A DNA stretch of 64,000 nucleotides from assembly GCF_004124325.1 (NCBI RefSeq), contig NZ_QBDT01000001.1, positions 310,001-374,000 of the forward strand, given 5' to 3'. Below are positions 24,674-33,436 of the stretch, piece by piece. The DNA is from Streptomyces sp. L2. GTDB taxonomy: Bacteria; Actinomycetota; Actinomycetes; Streptomycetales; Streptomycetaceae. Below the pieces are notes generated by a model that saw only the letters and a list, made by a program, of their open reading frames with translations, ran no database searches and was not told where the DNA came from. How positions within the stretch are numbered: position 1 is the first letter of the stretch; every line of letters starts with the position of its first letter. The position numbers were made by a program, and so were the translations under genes.

Positions 24674-25963
24674 TCAGCGGGGCGTCCGCTCCTCCAGCGC
24701 GGTGCGCCAGGCCGGGTGCCGGTCCTGCGGGGCCGGTTCGTGGCGGTGGCCGCCCCGGCCGAAGAAGTCGGCCAGGGGAAGGATCGCGGCGCCGACGGTG
24801 ACCGCGTCCGGGCCGAGCCGGCCGAGGTCGATGGTGACCTTCTGGGCCGGGTACCGCAGGGCGTAGGTCGTCGCGTGCCGGCGTACGGCCGGCAGGAAGC
24901 GGGTGCCGAGTTGCAGTCCGGCCCAGCCACCGATCAGGATCCGCTCGGGCTGGAAGAGGTTGATCAGGTCGGACAGGCCGGCGCCCAGGTACTCGGCGGT
25001 CTCCTCCAGTACGGCGAGGGCGACCGGATCGGCGGTCTCACCCTCGGGCGGGTAGGCGGCGGCGAGCATCGCGGTGAGCGCGGTCTCCTCGTCGGCGTCG
25101 GCGGGGGGCCGTCCGCCCTCCTCCCGCCAGCGCGCGAGCAGGGACTCCGCGCCCGCGTAGGCCTCCAGGCAGCCCGGCGCGCCGCAACGGCACCGCCGGC
25201 CCCGCACCCGGACGGTGAGGTGCCCCCACTCGACGGCCCGGCCGTGCTCCACCTCGGGCGTGACCAGGCAGGCGCCGACGCCGGAGCCGAACAGCACGAC
25301 GACCGCGTTGCGGGCCCCGCGCCCGGCGCCGAACCACATCTCGGCCTGGCCGAGGGTCTTGGCGCCGTTGTCGATGAAGTAAGTGGCCCCCTCGGGGAGG
25401 GGGGAGGCCGCGCGGAGCAGTTCCTCCAGCGGGACCGCGTCCCAGCCGATGGTCTGGCCGTGCACGACGGCGCCCCGCTCCGCCGTGTGCTCGACGATGC
25501 CGGGGACACCGACGCCGACGCCCAGCAGCCGCTCGGGCTCGGCCTGTTCGGCGCGGAGGACCTCGGCGATGCCGTCGCGGATGTGACCGACGACGACGTC
25601 GACGTCGTAGCCCTGCGGGGTCAGCGGGTGTTCGGCGCGGGCCAGTTCGGTGAGGGCCAGGTCGAACAGCTCGACGCGGACCCGGGTTTCGCCGACGTCG
25701 ACGCCGATCATCTGGCCGCTGTGCGGGGCGACGCGCAGCAGGGTGCGGGGCCGGCCGCCGTCGGACTCGACGCTGCCGGCCTCCTCGACGAGCCCGTCGG
25801 CGACCAGGTCCGCGACCACATTGCTGACCGAGCCCGAGCTGAGGCCGGTCGCCGGGCCCAGCTCGAAGCGGCTGAGCGGGCCGTCGAAGTACAGCCGTTG
25901 CAGCACGGCCGTCCGGTTGCCCCGCCTGAGGTCGCGTACCGTGCGCCCGTTCCGCCCCGCCAT
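24674..25963 (-). CDS. ROK family transcriptional repressor
   Basis: 429 residues. N-terminal winged helix (RRGNRTAVLQRLYFDGPLSRFELGPATGLSSGSVSNVVADLVADGLVEE). The ROK sugar-kinase-like domain has IGVDVGETRVRVELFDL (phosphate loop) and zinc motif CRCGAPGCLEAY (consensus CxCGxxGCxE). Such proteins repress sugar-use genes and release DNA on binding a sugar. ATG 25963 follows GAAGGGA. An AT-rich stretch at about 26020-26055 probably holds its promoter. No sugar transporter is adjacent, so targets are not evident. Confidence 0.92.
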   Translation of the reverse strand: MAGRNGRTVRDLRRGNRTAVLQRLYFDGPLSRFELGPATGLSSGSVSNVVADLVADGLVEEAGSVESDGGRPRTLLRVAPHSGQMIGVDVGETRVRVELFDLALTELARAEHPLTPQGYDVDVVVGHIRDGIAEVLRAEQAEPERLLGVGVGVPGIVEHTAERGAVVHGQTIGWDAVPLEELLRAASPLPEGATYFIDNGAKTLGQAEMWFGAGRGARNAVVVLFGSGVGACLVTPEVEHGRAVEWGHLTVRVRGRRCRCGAPGCLEAYAGAESLLARWREEGGRPPADADEETALTAMLAAAYPPEGETADPVALAVLEETAEYLGAGLSDLINLFQPERILIGGWAGLQLGTRFLPAVRRHATTYALRYPAQKVTIDLGRLGPDAVTVGAAILPLADFFGRGGHRHEPAPQDRHPAWRTALEERTPR

Positions 25964-26095
25964 GTGGCTCCCTTCACGAACCCTGCCCGACCTGCAACAT
26001 ACTCCTTCGGGCAGCCGGAAGCGATATTTTCCCAACCCTTATTTCACGCTATGAGCTAAGCGGGGCACCACACGGTCCGTCCAGCGGGGCCCGGG

Positions 26096-29000
26096 TCAGC
26101 CCGCCGCGTACACGTCCTCGACGTACCGCCCGTCCGCGACCAGCGCGTCGAGCCACCGCCCGGCCGCGGCCGCGTCGGCGCCGGGGGTGCGCTCCCGGTA
26201 CAGGGTACGGAACGCCTCGCGCACGCCGGGTGCCATGCGGGAGCCGTCGCCGCAGACGTACACCCGCGCGCCGGCGCCGAGCAGGCGCCAGACCTCGTCG
26301 GCCTCGGCGGCGATGCGGTGCTGGACGAAGAGGGCGCCGTTCTCGGGGGCGGCGCTGAAGGCCGGGCGCAGGGACACGGCTCCGGCGGCCTCGGCGGCCC
26401 GGAGTTCGCCGGCGTGCAGGAAATCGGCGTCGGGGGCGTCGCAGCCGAAGTACAGCAGGGCGGGGGGCAGCCGGTCGCCGCGCGCGATCGCCGCCGTACG
26501 GTCGGCGACGGCTCCCCGGAACGGTGCGAGGCCGGTGCCGGCGGCGACCATGAGGACGGGTGTGGAGCCGTCGGCGCGGAAGGCGTCCCGGCAGGGCTGC
26601 ACGCGGGCGTACACCGTGTCGCCCGGGCGCAGTCCGGCCAGGTGTCCGGAACCGGTACCCCGGTAGCGGCCGTTGCCCGAGCGGGCGGGCGCGTCCAGGA
26701 CCGAGACCATGAGGTCGGCGTGTCCCGGGTCCAGGGCGGGGGACGAGGAGATGGAGTAGTGGCGGGGGCGCAGTGGGGTGAGCAGTTCGAGGAGCCGGGG
26801 CCAGTCCAGGGCGCCGCGCAGGGCGGGGTGGTCCTCGGCGATCTCCAGCAGGGTGCGCGGGTCGTCGCCGGTCAGGGCGCTCAGGGCGGCACGCTCGGGC
26901 GGGCAGGGGTTGGCCGCAGCGAGCAGTTCCGTCTGCCGAGCGGTGGGACGCTCCTGCAACTCGACGTAGTGCGTGAAGAGTTGACGTACCGTCAGTGGAC
27001 GGTCGACGGCGAGGCCGTCGCGGCGCGGGCGGGTGGCCCGGATGTCGAGGACGGTGTCCGGGTCGACGCCGAGGGCGGCGGCCGCGCGGTCGACGAGGTC
27101 CGGGGCGTTCACGGGCAGCACGGTCAGGTGGTCGGCGGTGCGGTAGGCGACGCCGGCGGGCAGGGCGATCCGCAGGAACCGCTTGGTGCGCGGGTGTCCG
27201 GGGGCGGTGAGGTCGCGGGCCTCGGTGACGGCCATCGCGACCAGTCCGTGCCGTCGGGCGAGGGGGTCCAGCGGGCCGCCGGTGACCTCCCGCACCTCGT
27301 AGGCGGCCGTCGGCCGGTCGTCCCGCGGTTCCCGCTGGTGTACGGCGTCCGGGTCGCCGTACTCCTGGAGGAGCCGGGTGCGCAGCCGCGAAGTGAAGGC
27401 GCGGACGGTGCCGGTGAGGTCGCCGGAGGCGTCGGCGGCGGCCCGGCCGGTCAGGCGGGTGGCGCCGAGTTCGGCGAGGCGGGCGTCGATGCGGGTGGGG
27501 ACGTGCTGGTAGGTGGCGGCCCAGGTGCGGTCGCCGACGCCGAGGACGGCGTAGGTGACGCCGGTCAGGTCGGGGGTGCCGTCCAGCCAGGCGGTGAAGG
27601 CGGTGGCGTCGTCGGTGGGACGCCCGTTGTAGGAGGCGGCGGTGATGATCACGGGCCGGTCGGTGGGCAGTCCGCCCGCGCAGGTGTCCAGGGCGGCGAC
27701 CTCGGTCGCACAGCCGACGGCGGCGGCCTCGTCGGCAAGTCCGGCGGCGAAGTCGCGGCAGGTGCCGTAGTTGCTGCCGTGCAGGAACAGGGCGGCGGTG
27801 CCGGGGCGGACCCGGGACGGCAGGGCGCCGGGGTCGGGGGCGCCGGTGCCGGCCGGCGCGGTCGCGGTGCCGGGCAGCGGTGCGTGGACCCGGTCGGCGC
27901 CGGCGCGCCGGGTGAGGGTCAGGGTGAAGCCCTCGGGCTTGAGGGTGAGGGTCTCCTTGACGGTGAGCGCGTAGTCGGCGTGGTCGTGCAGCCGGTAGCG
28001 GTGGACGAGCATCGCGAGCAGCATGGTGGCCTCGTGCAGCGCGAACTGCCGTCCGATGCAGGCGCGTTCACCCGTACCGAAGGGCTTGTAGGCGTGTACG
28101 GGGCGGGCCGCCTCGGCCTCGGGGGTGAAGCGGGAGGGGTCGAACAGTTCGGGGTTGTCGCCCCACACCGGCTGCCGGTGCAGCATCGGGGCGAACACGC
28201 TGACGGCCTGCCCGGCGCGCAGCGGCAGCCGTCCGCCGAGCACGGTGTCCTCGCGGGCGTGCCGGCCGAACGTGGCGGCCGTCGGCCACAGCCGCAGCGC
28301 CTCGCTGAGGACCTGCCGGGTGTACGTGAGCCGGCCGATGTCCTCGTACGCCGGGTCAGGGTCGGCGACGTCGCCCCACAGGGCGTCGGCCTCGCGCTGG
28401 ACGAGCCGCAGCGCGGTGGGGTGCTTGGCGAGGTAGTGGAGGGCGAACGACATCGCGCCGGAGGTCGTCTCGTGGCCGGCGATGAGGAAGGTGATGACCT
28501 GGTTGCGGATGTTGGGGGCATCGAGGGTGGTGCCGTCGGCGGGGTGCCGGGCGGTGAGCATCAGCCCGAGCAGGTCGTCCGTGCCGCTCCGGCCGGTGCT
28601 CGTGCGGGCGGCGACGACCTCGTCGACGACGCCGGCGAGGAAGTCCGCGTCCGCGCGGAAGGCGGCGTCGGCGGCCGAGTGGTCGCTGCCCGGGGCGCGG
28701 CCCAGGCGGTGCATGCTCCACTGCAGGCAGCGGACCATCGACTGGACGAAGGGGTGCGGTTCGGCACGTTCGAAGGAGCCGAAGTCGTAGCCGAAGCCGG
28801 CCAGGCCGATGGTGTCGAGGGTCATGCGGGTCATGTCGTCCGCGACGTCGACGGGCCGTCCGGCGTGGGCCGCGCGGTCCCAGGCGTCGATGAGCCGGCG
28901 GGCCACCGTCAGCATCACCGGGTGGTAGGTCCGCATCGAGCCGAGCGCGAAGGCCGGCATGAGGATGTCGTGCGCCTTGGCCCAGTTCGGTTCGTCGTTG

Positions 29001-29332
29001 TAGGCGGTGAACAGGCCGTCGGCGGTGAAGGCACGGACGTTCTCCAGCGCGGGTCCGACGTGCTTGGCGAACCGGGACTCGTCGGCGAGCTCGCTCACCA
29101 GGTCCACGTCGGCGACGAAGACGACGTCCCGCCCGTGCAGCCGGCGCACCAGCACCGGGCCGTGGGTGCGCATCAGCCCCATGACCTGCTGCATCGGGGT
29201 CCGGCCGGGTCCGGTGGCGGTGATGTCGACGACGGGGATGCCGGAAGCCGGAATGTCTGAGACGGGCATGTCGGCGACGGGGGCGCCGGGGTGGGGACCG
29301 GCGGTTCGGGTGGCGCTCGCGGTGGGGTGCAT
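26096..29332 (-). CDS. Self-sufficient P450-NADPH reductase fusion (CYP102-like)
   Basis: 1078-residue cytosolic fusion, a probable fatty-acid hydroxylase. The heme domain spans about 1-480: I-helix AGHETTS (285-291), ExxR at E344-R347, heme loop FGTGERACIGR with Cys425. The FMN/flavodoxin domain starts about 513 (FLHGSNYGTCRDFA). The FAD/NADPH domain has RHYSISSSP, GTGLAPFRG and VYVCGDGSRMAPGV. The N-terminus lacks the usual proline-rich entry seen in longer CYP102s. ATG 29332 has a distant AAAGG; starts at MPVSDIP are also possible. It is divergent from a PAS-LuxR regulator. Confidence 0.92.
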   Translation of the reverse strand: MHPTASATRTAGPHPGAPVADMPVSDIPASGIPVVDITATGPGRTPMQQVMGLMRTHGPVLVRRLHGRDVVFVADVDLVSELADESRFAKHVGPALENVRAFTADGLFTAYNDEPNWAKAHDILMPAFALGSMRTYHPVMLTVARRLIDAWDRAAHAGRPVDVADDMTRMTLDTIGLAGFGYDFGSFERAEPHPFVQSMVRCLQWSMHRLGRAPGSDHSAADAAFRADADFLAGVVDEVVAARTSTGRSGTDDLLGLMLTARHPADGTTLDAPNIRNQVITFLIAGHETTSGAMSFALHYLAKHPTALRLVQREADALWGDVADPDPAYEDIGRLTYTRQVLSEALRLWPTAATFGRHAREDTVLGGRLPLRAGQAVSVFAPMLHRQPVWGDNPELFDPSRFTPEAEAARPVHAYKPFGTGERACIGRQFALHEATMLLAMLVHRYRLHDHADYALTVKETLTLKPEGFTLTLTRRAGADRVHAPLPGTATAPAGTGAPDPGALPSRVRPGTAALFLHGSNYGTCRDFAAGLADEAAAVGCATEVAALDTCAGGLPTDRPVIITAASYNGRPTDDATAFTAWLDGTPDLTGVTYAVLGVGDRTWAATYQHVPTRIDARLAELGATRLTGRAAADASGDLTGTVRAFTSRLRTRLLQEYGDPDAVHQREPRDDRPTAAYEVREVTGGPLDPLARRHGLVAMAVTEARDLTAPGHPRTKRFLRIALPAGVAYRTADHLTVLPVNAPDLVDRAAAALGVDPDTVLDIRATRPRRDGLAVDRPLTVRQLFTHYVELQERPTARQTELLAAANPCPPERAALSALTGDDPRTLLEIAEDHPALRGALDWPRLLELLTPLRPRHYSISSSPALDPGHADLMVSVLDAPARSGNGRYRGTGSGHLAGLRPGDTVYARVQPCRDAFRADGSTPVLMVAAGTGLAPFRGAVADRTAAIARGDRLPPALLYFGCDAPDADFLHAGELRAAEAAGAVSLRPAFSAAPENGALFVQHRIAAEADEVWRLLGAGARVYVCGDGSRMAPGVREAFRTLYRERTPGADAAAAGRWLDALVADGRYVEDVYAAG

Positions 29333-29410
29333 GGCGCGACAACTGCCTTTCGCGGTACGGGAGTACTGCGCTCCAGCCTGGCCCACCGGGGACCGCGCCC
29401 CGCACCGGAG

Positions 29411-29430
29411 CACTACACGATCGTGCAGTG
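29411..29430. promoter_or_regulatory. 20-bp palindrome between the P450 fusion and its divergent regulator
   Basis: CACTACACGATCGTGCAGTG is an inverted repeat with one mismatched pair (half-sites CACTNCACGA). It is centred 89 bp from the P450 start and 121 bp from the regulator start. Likely operator for the PAS-LuxR protein or another dimeric regulator. Confidence 0.6.
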
Positions 29431-29541
29431 GGAAGTCACGGCGCGGCCTTGTCGGCCTCCGCGCCTCGTGCCCCTGCCGGCGGGGTTTGGTGCTGACCTG
29501 GACGTTCGACTTGGATGAGAGGCGCACATCGGGAGGTGCGG

Positions 29542-30186
29542 GTGGACGCGGAGCAGGCCGGGGCCGTGGTGTGGCGCAACCGTGCGCTGACGCTGTTCGA
29601 CCGGGTGGCGGTGCCGGTCGCGGTCTGCGACGTGCGCGGCCGGGTGATCCTGGCGAATCCGGAGATGGCCGCGGAGTGCGGTACGACGCCGGGGCGGCTG
29701 CGGGACCGGGACGTGCTGGACCTGTTCCGGCCGCAGGACGCCACGCAGGTGGAGCGGATCACCGAGGCGCTCCGGCTGCGGCACCGCTCGCGGTACGAGG
29801 TGTCGGTGCGCTGGCGGTCGGCCGACGGCACCGAGCGGTTCGGGGAGCTGACGGCGGACCCGGTCAGCGACACGGTGGACGACACGCCGGCCCTGCTGGT
29901 GATGCTCCGGGCACGGGGCGAGTGCGCGCGCCCGGACCCGGAACCGGCGCGGGTCACGCCCGTGGAGGGCCGGGTCCTGGCGCTGCTGGCGGGCGGCGCC
30001 ACGACGGCCCGGGCCGCCCGCGAGCTGGGGCTCAGCACGGACGGGGTCACCTATCACCTGCGCCGGCTGTCGGCCCGCTGGAACGCGGCCAACCGCACGG
30101 AACTGGTGGCGCGGGCGTACGCGCTGGGAGTGCTGACGCCGGGGGTGTGGCCACCGGAGGCGAAGGTCGTACCGGGCCAGGCATAG
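29542..30186 (+). CDS. PAS domain LuxR-type transcriptional regulator
   Basis: 214 residues. PAS domain about 10-115 (LFDRVAVPVAVCDVRGRVILANPEMAAECG; RYEVSVRWRSADGTERFGELTADPV). LuxR/GerE-type HTH about 140-200 (VTPVEGRVLALLAGGATTARAARELGLSTDGVTYHLRRLSARWNAANRTELVARAYALGVL). GTG 29542 is chosen with GGGAGG 5 bp upstream; ATG 29515 would add nine residues. The PAS domain may sense a hydrophobic ligand such as a P450 substrate; that is inference from position. Confidence 0.88.
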   Translation: MDAEQAGAVVWRNRALTLFDRVAVPVAVCDVRGRVILANPEMAAECGTTPGRLRDRDVLDLFRPQDATQVERITEALRLRHRSRYEVSVRWRSADGTERFGELTADPVSDTVDDTPALLVMLRARGECARPDPEPARVTPVEGRVLALLAGGATTARAARELGLSTDGVTYHLRRLSARWNAANRTELVARAYALGVLTPGVWPPEAKVVPGQA

Positions 30187-30251
30187 CCTCCGCATATAGC
30201 TCTCGGCAAATTCAGTGGCCGTATCGTCATGCTGCTACGTACGCTTGCCAA

Positions 30252-30272
30252 GAACCTAGACCTCCTAGGTTC
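30252..30272. promoter_or_regulatory. Inverted repeat in the FBP gene leader
   Basis: Perfect 8-bp arms GAACCTAG and CTAGGTTC separated by ACCTC, 37 bp before the ATG at 30310. Contains two CTAG tetranucleotides, rare in this genome type. Operator or leader hairpin. Confidence 0.4.
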
Positions 30273-30309
30273 CGGATCTTTCCGGCCCCCTCCCCTGAAA
30301 GGGACTCCC

Positions 30310-30804
30310 ATGAAGCCGCTCACCGAGCAGGACCTCCGCGCGTCGTTCGTCAACTGCTCCAAGGGCGAGGCCAAACGGCTGGCGGTCCCACGCGACCTCG
30401 CCGAGCGCCCCTGGGACGATCTTGACTTCCTGGGCTGGCGCGATCCCGGGGCACCCGACCGCAGCTACCTGGTCGCCGAGCGGGACGGCCGCACGGTCGG
30501 CATCGCCATGCGCTACCCGGCCTCGCAGCGCGGCTTCCTGCACCGCAGCATGTGCTCGCTGTGCCTGACGACCCACCCCGGCGGCGGGGTCTCCCTGATG
30601 ACCGCGCGCAAGGCGGGTGCGGCGGGCCGTGAGGGCAACTCGGTGGGCGTGTACATGTGCACCGACCTGGCGTGTTCGCTGTACGTGCGCGGCAGGAAGG
30701 TGCCCGAGTCCGGCCTGCGCATCGAGGAGAGCCTGACCCTGGAGCAGCAGATCGCCCGGATGACGGGGAACCTGTCGGCCTTCGTCGACAAGCTGTACAC
30801 CTGA
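30310..30804 (+). CDS. FBP-domain (FusB/FBP C-terminal-like) zinc protein
   Basis: 164 residues. N-terminal helical part, then the FBP domain with a four-cysteine zinc site: CSLC in SMCSLCLTTH and MCTDLAC in GVYMCTDLACSLYVRG. Related FusB/FusC proteins bind elongation factor G and rescue it from fusidic acid; whether this one does is unknown. ATG follows GAAAGGGA. The FUSC gene starts 62 bp downstream on the same strand. Confidence 0.85.
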   Translation: MKPLTEQDLRASFVNCSKGEAKRLAVPRDLAERPWDDLDFLGWRDPGAPDRSYLVAERDGRTVGIAMRYPASQRGFLHRSMCSLCLTTHPGGGVSLMTARKAGAAGREGNSVGVYMCTDLACSLYVRGRKVPESGLRIEESLTLEQQIARMTGNLSAFVDKLYT

Positions 30805-30866
30805 GGCCGTACAAGTCCTCTTTCGGCCACGTTCGACGTCCGTACGGAACGGGAACAGGCCAGGGG

Positions 30867-32120
30867 ATGCGCGACGTACAGAAGTGGGACACGGGTCTGC
30901 GGCGCCTGGTGCGACGCTACCGGGAGCCGGTGGTCGTCCAGAGCCTGCGGTCGGCGACGGCGGCCACCATCGCCTACGTCCTCGCGGTACGCCTGAGCCC
31001 CGAGCCGGCCCCGCTGACCGCGCCCCTGACCGCCCTGCTCGTCGTCCAGGTGACCCTGTACGCCAGCCTCACCAACGGCATCCGGCGGGTGAACTCGGTG
31101 GTGGCCGGCGTGCTCGTCGCCATCGCGTTCAGCCTGCTGGTGGGGCTGACCTGGTGGAGTCTGGCGCTGCTGATCGTGGCCGCGCTGGGCGTGGGCCATC
31201 TGGTCCGGGTCGACGAGTACGTGGCCGAGGTGGCGATCAGCGCCATGCTGGTGCTCGGCGTCACCGCGCACGGTTTCACCGCGTGGGCGCGCATCGTGGA
31301 GACGCTGATCGGTGCGGTCGTCGGCATGGGCATCAACCTGCTGCTCCCGCCGCCGGTGTGGGTGGACCAGGCCGGGGAGTCCATCGAGGACCTGGCCCGC
31401 CGGGTACGGCAGTTGATGCTGCGGATGGGTGAGGAGGCCGCGGGCGGCATCCCGTGGCAGCGGGCGGCCGAGCGGCTGCACGAGGCCCGGCGTCTCGACA
31501 ACGCCGTCACCGAGGTCGACGCGGCCCTGCGGCAGGCCGAGGAGAGCCTGCGGCTCAACCCGCGCGTGAAGGACAGCCTGCTGCACCGGGTGGTGCTGCG
31601 TACCGGCCTGGACACCGTGGAGATCTGCACGGTGGTCCTGCGGGTGCTCGCCCGTTCCTTCACCGACCTCGCCAAGGCGAGCGGCCCCGAGCAGCTGTTC
31701 CCGCCCCGCGTCGGGGAGACCGTGCAGCAGCTGCTGTCCGAGATCGCCGACGCGATCGTCAGCTTCGCGGTGCTGGTCACCACCGATCTGAGCGCCAGCG
31801 CCGAGTCGGCGGAGGAGCGGCTGACCGCCGAACTGCACACGGCGGCCGGCACCCGGGACCGGCTGGCCCAGCTGTTCCTGGAGGAGATCCGGGCGGACGC
31901 GACGAACTGGCAGCTGATGGGGGCCGTCCTCACGGAGGTGAACCGGATCATCGACGAGTTGGACACCGAGCACCGCAGCCGCCGTCTCCTGGAGGAACTG
32001 GACCGCGTGGCCCGGGACCAGCGGACGGCGCGGCCGTGGGTGGCCCGGCTGCGCGAGCGCCTCGGCGTACAGGAGCGGCTGTGGCGGAACCGCACGGGCC
32101 TCGGCGGACGTTCTTGGTGA
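30867..32120 (+). CDS. FUSC/aromatic acid exporter (ArAE) family membrane protein
   Basis: 417 residues. N-terminal half has about six helices (LRSATAATIAYVLAVRL; LLVVQVTLYASLTNGIRRVNSVVAGVLVAIAFSLLVGLTWWSLALLIV; GMGINLLLPPPVWV). The cytoplasmic half is alpha-helical and acidic. The pattern fits small-molecule efflux proteins of the ArAE group. ATG 30867 has CAGGGG just upstream. It is possibly co-transcribed with the FBP gene and the following hypothetical gene (46 bp gap). Confidence 0.88.
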   Translation: MRDVQKWDTGLRRLVRRYREPVVVQSLRSATAATIAYVLAVRLSPEPAPLTAPLTALLVVQVTLYASLTNGIRRVNSVVAGVLVAIAFSLLVGLTWWSLALLIVAALGVGHLVRVDEYVAEVAISAMLVLGVTAHGFTAWARIVETLIGAVVGMGINLLLPPPVWVDQAGESIEDLARRVRQLMLRMGEEAAGGIPWQRAAERLHEARRLDNAVTEVDAALRQAEESLRLNPRVKDSLLHRVVLRTGLDTVEICTVVLRVLARSFTDLAKASGPEQLFPPRVGETVQQLLSEIADAIVSFAVLVTTDLSASAESAEERLTAELHTAAGTRDRLAQLFLEEIRADATNWQLMGAVLTEVNRIIDELDTEHRSRRLLEELDRVARDQRTARPWVARLRERLGVQERLWRNRTGLGGRSW

Positions 32121-32166
32121 GGGAGTGCCGGCCCGGGGCCGGCACCGCGAGGCGAGGAGCGGGCCG

Positions 32167-33300
32167 ATGGCCGACGGCGGGGTACGGATCGACGGGAACA
32201 CACTGCGGCTGCCGGGCGGGGTGGCGGTGCGGTTCGTGCGGACCCTGCGGCTGCCCGAGTCGGGGACGCACGCGCTGCCGCCGGGCCTCGGCGAGTTCCC
32301 GGTGCGCCGGGTCGCGGACTACGGCGACCGGGTCCCCGAGCAGTTGCGGGCGCGCGGCGGCGTGATGCTGCCGGTGTACCTGCGCGAGGCGATGTGGCTG
32401 AGTTTCAGCGGTACGACGGAGCCGGCCGCCCTGCAGGTGGGGGCGGGCAAGGTGTGCGCGGTGTCCGGCGAGCCGTGGAGCGGCAAGCTCTCCCGCCGCC
32501 CGCAGAACTATCTCGTCCTGCCGCGGCAGCCCTGGCTGGACGGCATCAACTCGGGCAAGGGGACGGTCCGTCAGTTCGTCGCGGTCCCGCTGGGTCTGGG
32601 CGCCACGGTGGAGGGGCAGGTCACCGGCGAGGAGGCGTGGGGCGGGGTGCAGCTGCAGGCGTTCGGTCTGCGGGAGGACCGCCTCGCCGAGTGGCGGCGC
32701 CTGGAGGACGCCCGGCGCGCGCGGATGCACTCGGCGGGGCCCGTCGGCCTCTACGGGTCACCGGCGCCCGGGGCCATGCCGACAGCCGGGGCGATGCCCG
32801 CACCCGGGGGGATGCCCGCGCCGGGGGCCGCCGCCGGGTACGGAGCGGCCCCCGCCTACGGAGCGGCCCCTGCTCCCAGTGCCGCGCCGCCGCCCGGGGC
32901 CGCGGCCCCGCGGAGCGCGCCGGCCATGGGGCTGGGCGTCGGCGGGTCGATGCGCCAGGAGGTGTACCGGGACGACCGCCCGCTCAGACACTGGTCGAAG
33001 GAGCTCTCCGGACGGGTGTTCGTCCATCTGGTCACGCCTCCGGAGTGGCGCCGCATCACCGGCGAGCCGGCACCGCCGTCCCCGGTGGACCGGGCGGCGT
33101 ACACCCGGGCGGGCCTGCCCTGGTACGACTACTACGACCAGGATGCGGAGGATCTCGCGCCGACGGACACCCTGGGTACGGTCAAGCCGGTCGGCGACTG
33201 GCTCGGGGACGACCTGGACCCCTGGCAGCAGCCGTCGCCGGGCCAGGTGAAGCCGCTGAAGGACGCGCCGGGCCGGCCGGTGGAGGACGGGGACTGGTGA
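32167..33300 (+). CDS. Hypothetical protein, streptomycete type, with Gly/Pro/Ala-rich linker
   Basis: 377 residues, no domain I can name. N-terminal globular part about 1-195 includes SGEPWSGKLSRRPQNYLVLPRQPWLDGINSGKG followed by VRQFVAVPLGLGATVEGQVTGEE, giving it a beta-rich look. A low-complexity linker (about 195-260) has repeated PGAMP/PGGMPAPGA and YGAAPAYGAAPA. The C-terminal part has MRQEVYRDDRPLRHWSKELSGRVFVHLVTPPEWRRITGEPAPP. No signal peptide. It follows the FUSC gene closely on the same strand. Confidence 0.75.
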   Translation: MADGGVRIDGNTLRLPGGVAVRFVRTLRLPESGTHALPPGLGEFPVRRVADYGDRVPEQLRARGGVMLPVYLREAMWLSFSGTTEPAALQVGAGKVCAVSGEPWSGKLSRRPQNYLVLPRQPWLDGINSGKGTVRQFVAVPLGLGATVEGQVTGEEAWGGVQLQAFGLREDRLAEWRRLEDARRARMHSAGPVGLYGSPAPGAMPTAGAMPAPGGMPAPGAAAGYGAAPAYGAAPAPSAAPPPGAAAPRSAPAMGLGVGGSMRQEVYRDDRPLRHWSKELSGRVFVHLVTPPEWRRITGEPAPPSPVDRAAYTRAGLPWYDYYDQDAEDLAPTDTLGTVKPVGDWLGDDLDPWQQPSPGQVKPLKDAPGRPVEDGDW

Positions 33301-33436
33301 GCGCCCGGCCTCGTTCGGCGAGCGCCCCACTTCGTTGCGCAGAGCGCAACGCCCGTTGCCGGTCTTGCTTTTGAGCGTAGGTCCAGGCCAAGGTGTCGGT
33401 CACGGGAGGCCAACCGACGACGACCCGAGGTGCGGC

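Noticed and set aside
26096..29332. Separate P450 and reductase genes
   Set aside because: The frame is continuous through heme, flavodoxin and FAD/NADPH domains, so it is one fusion.
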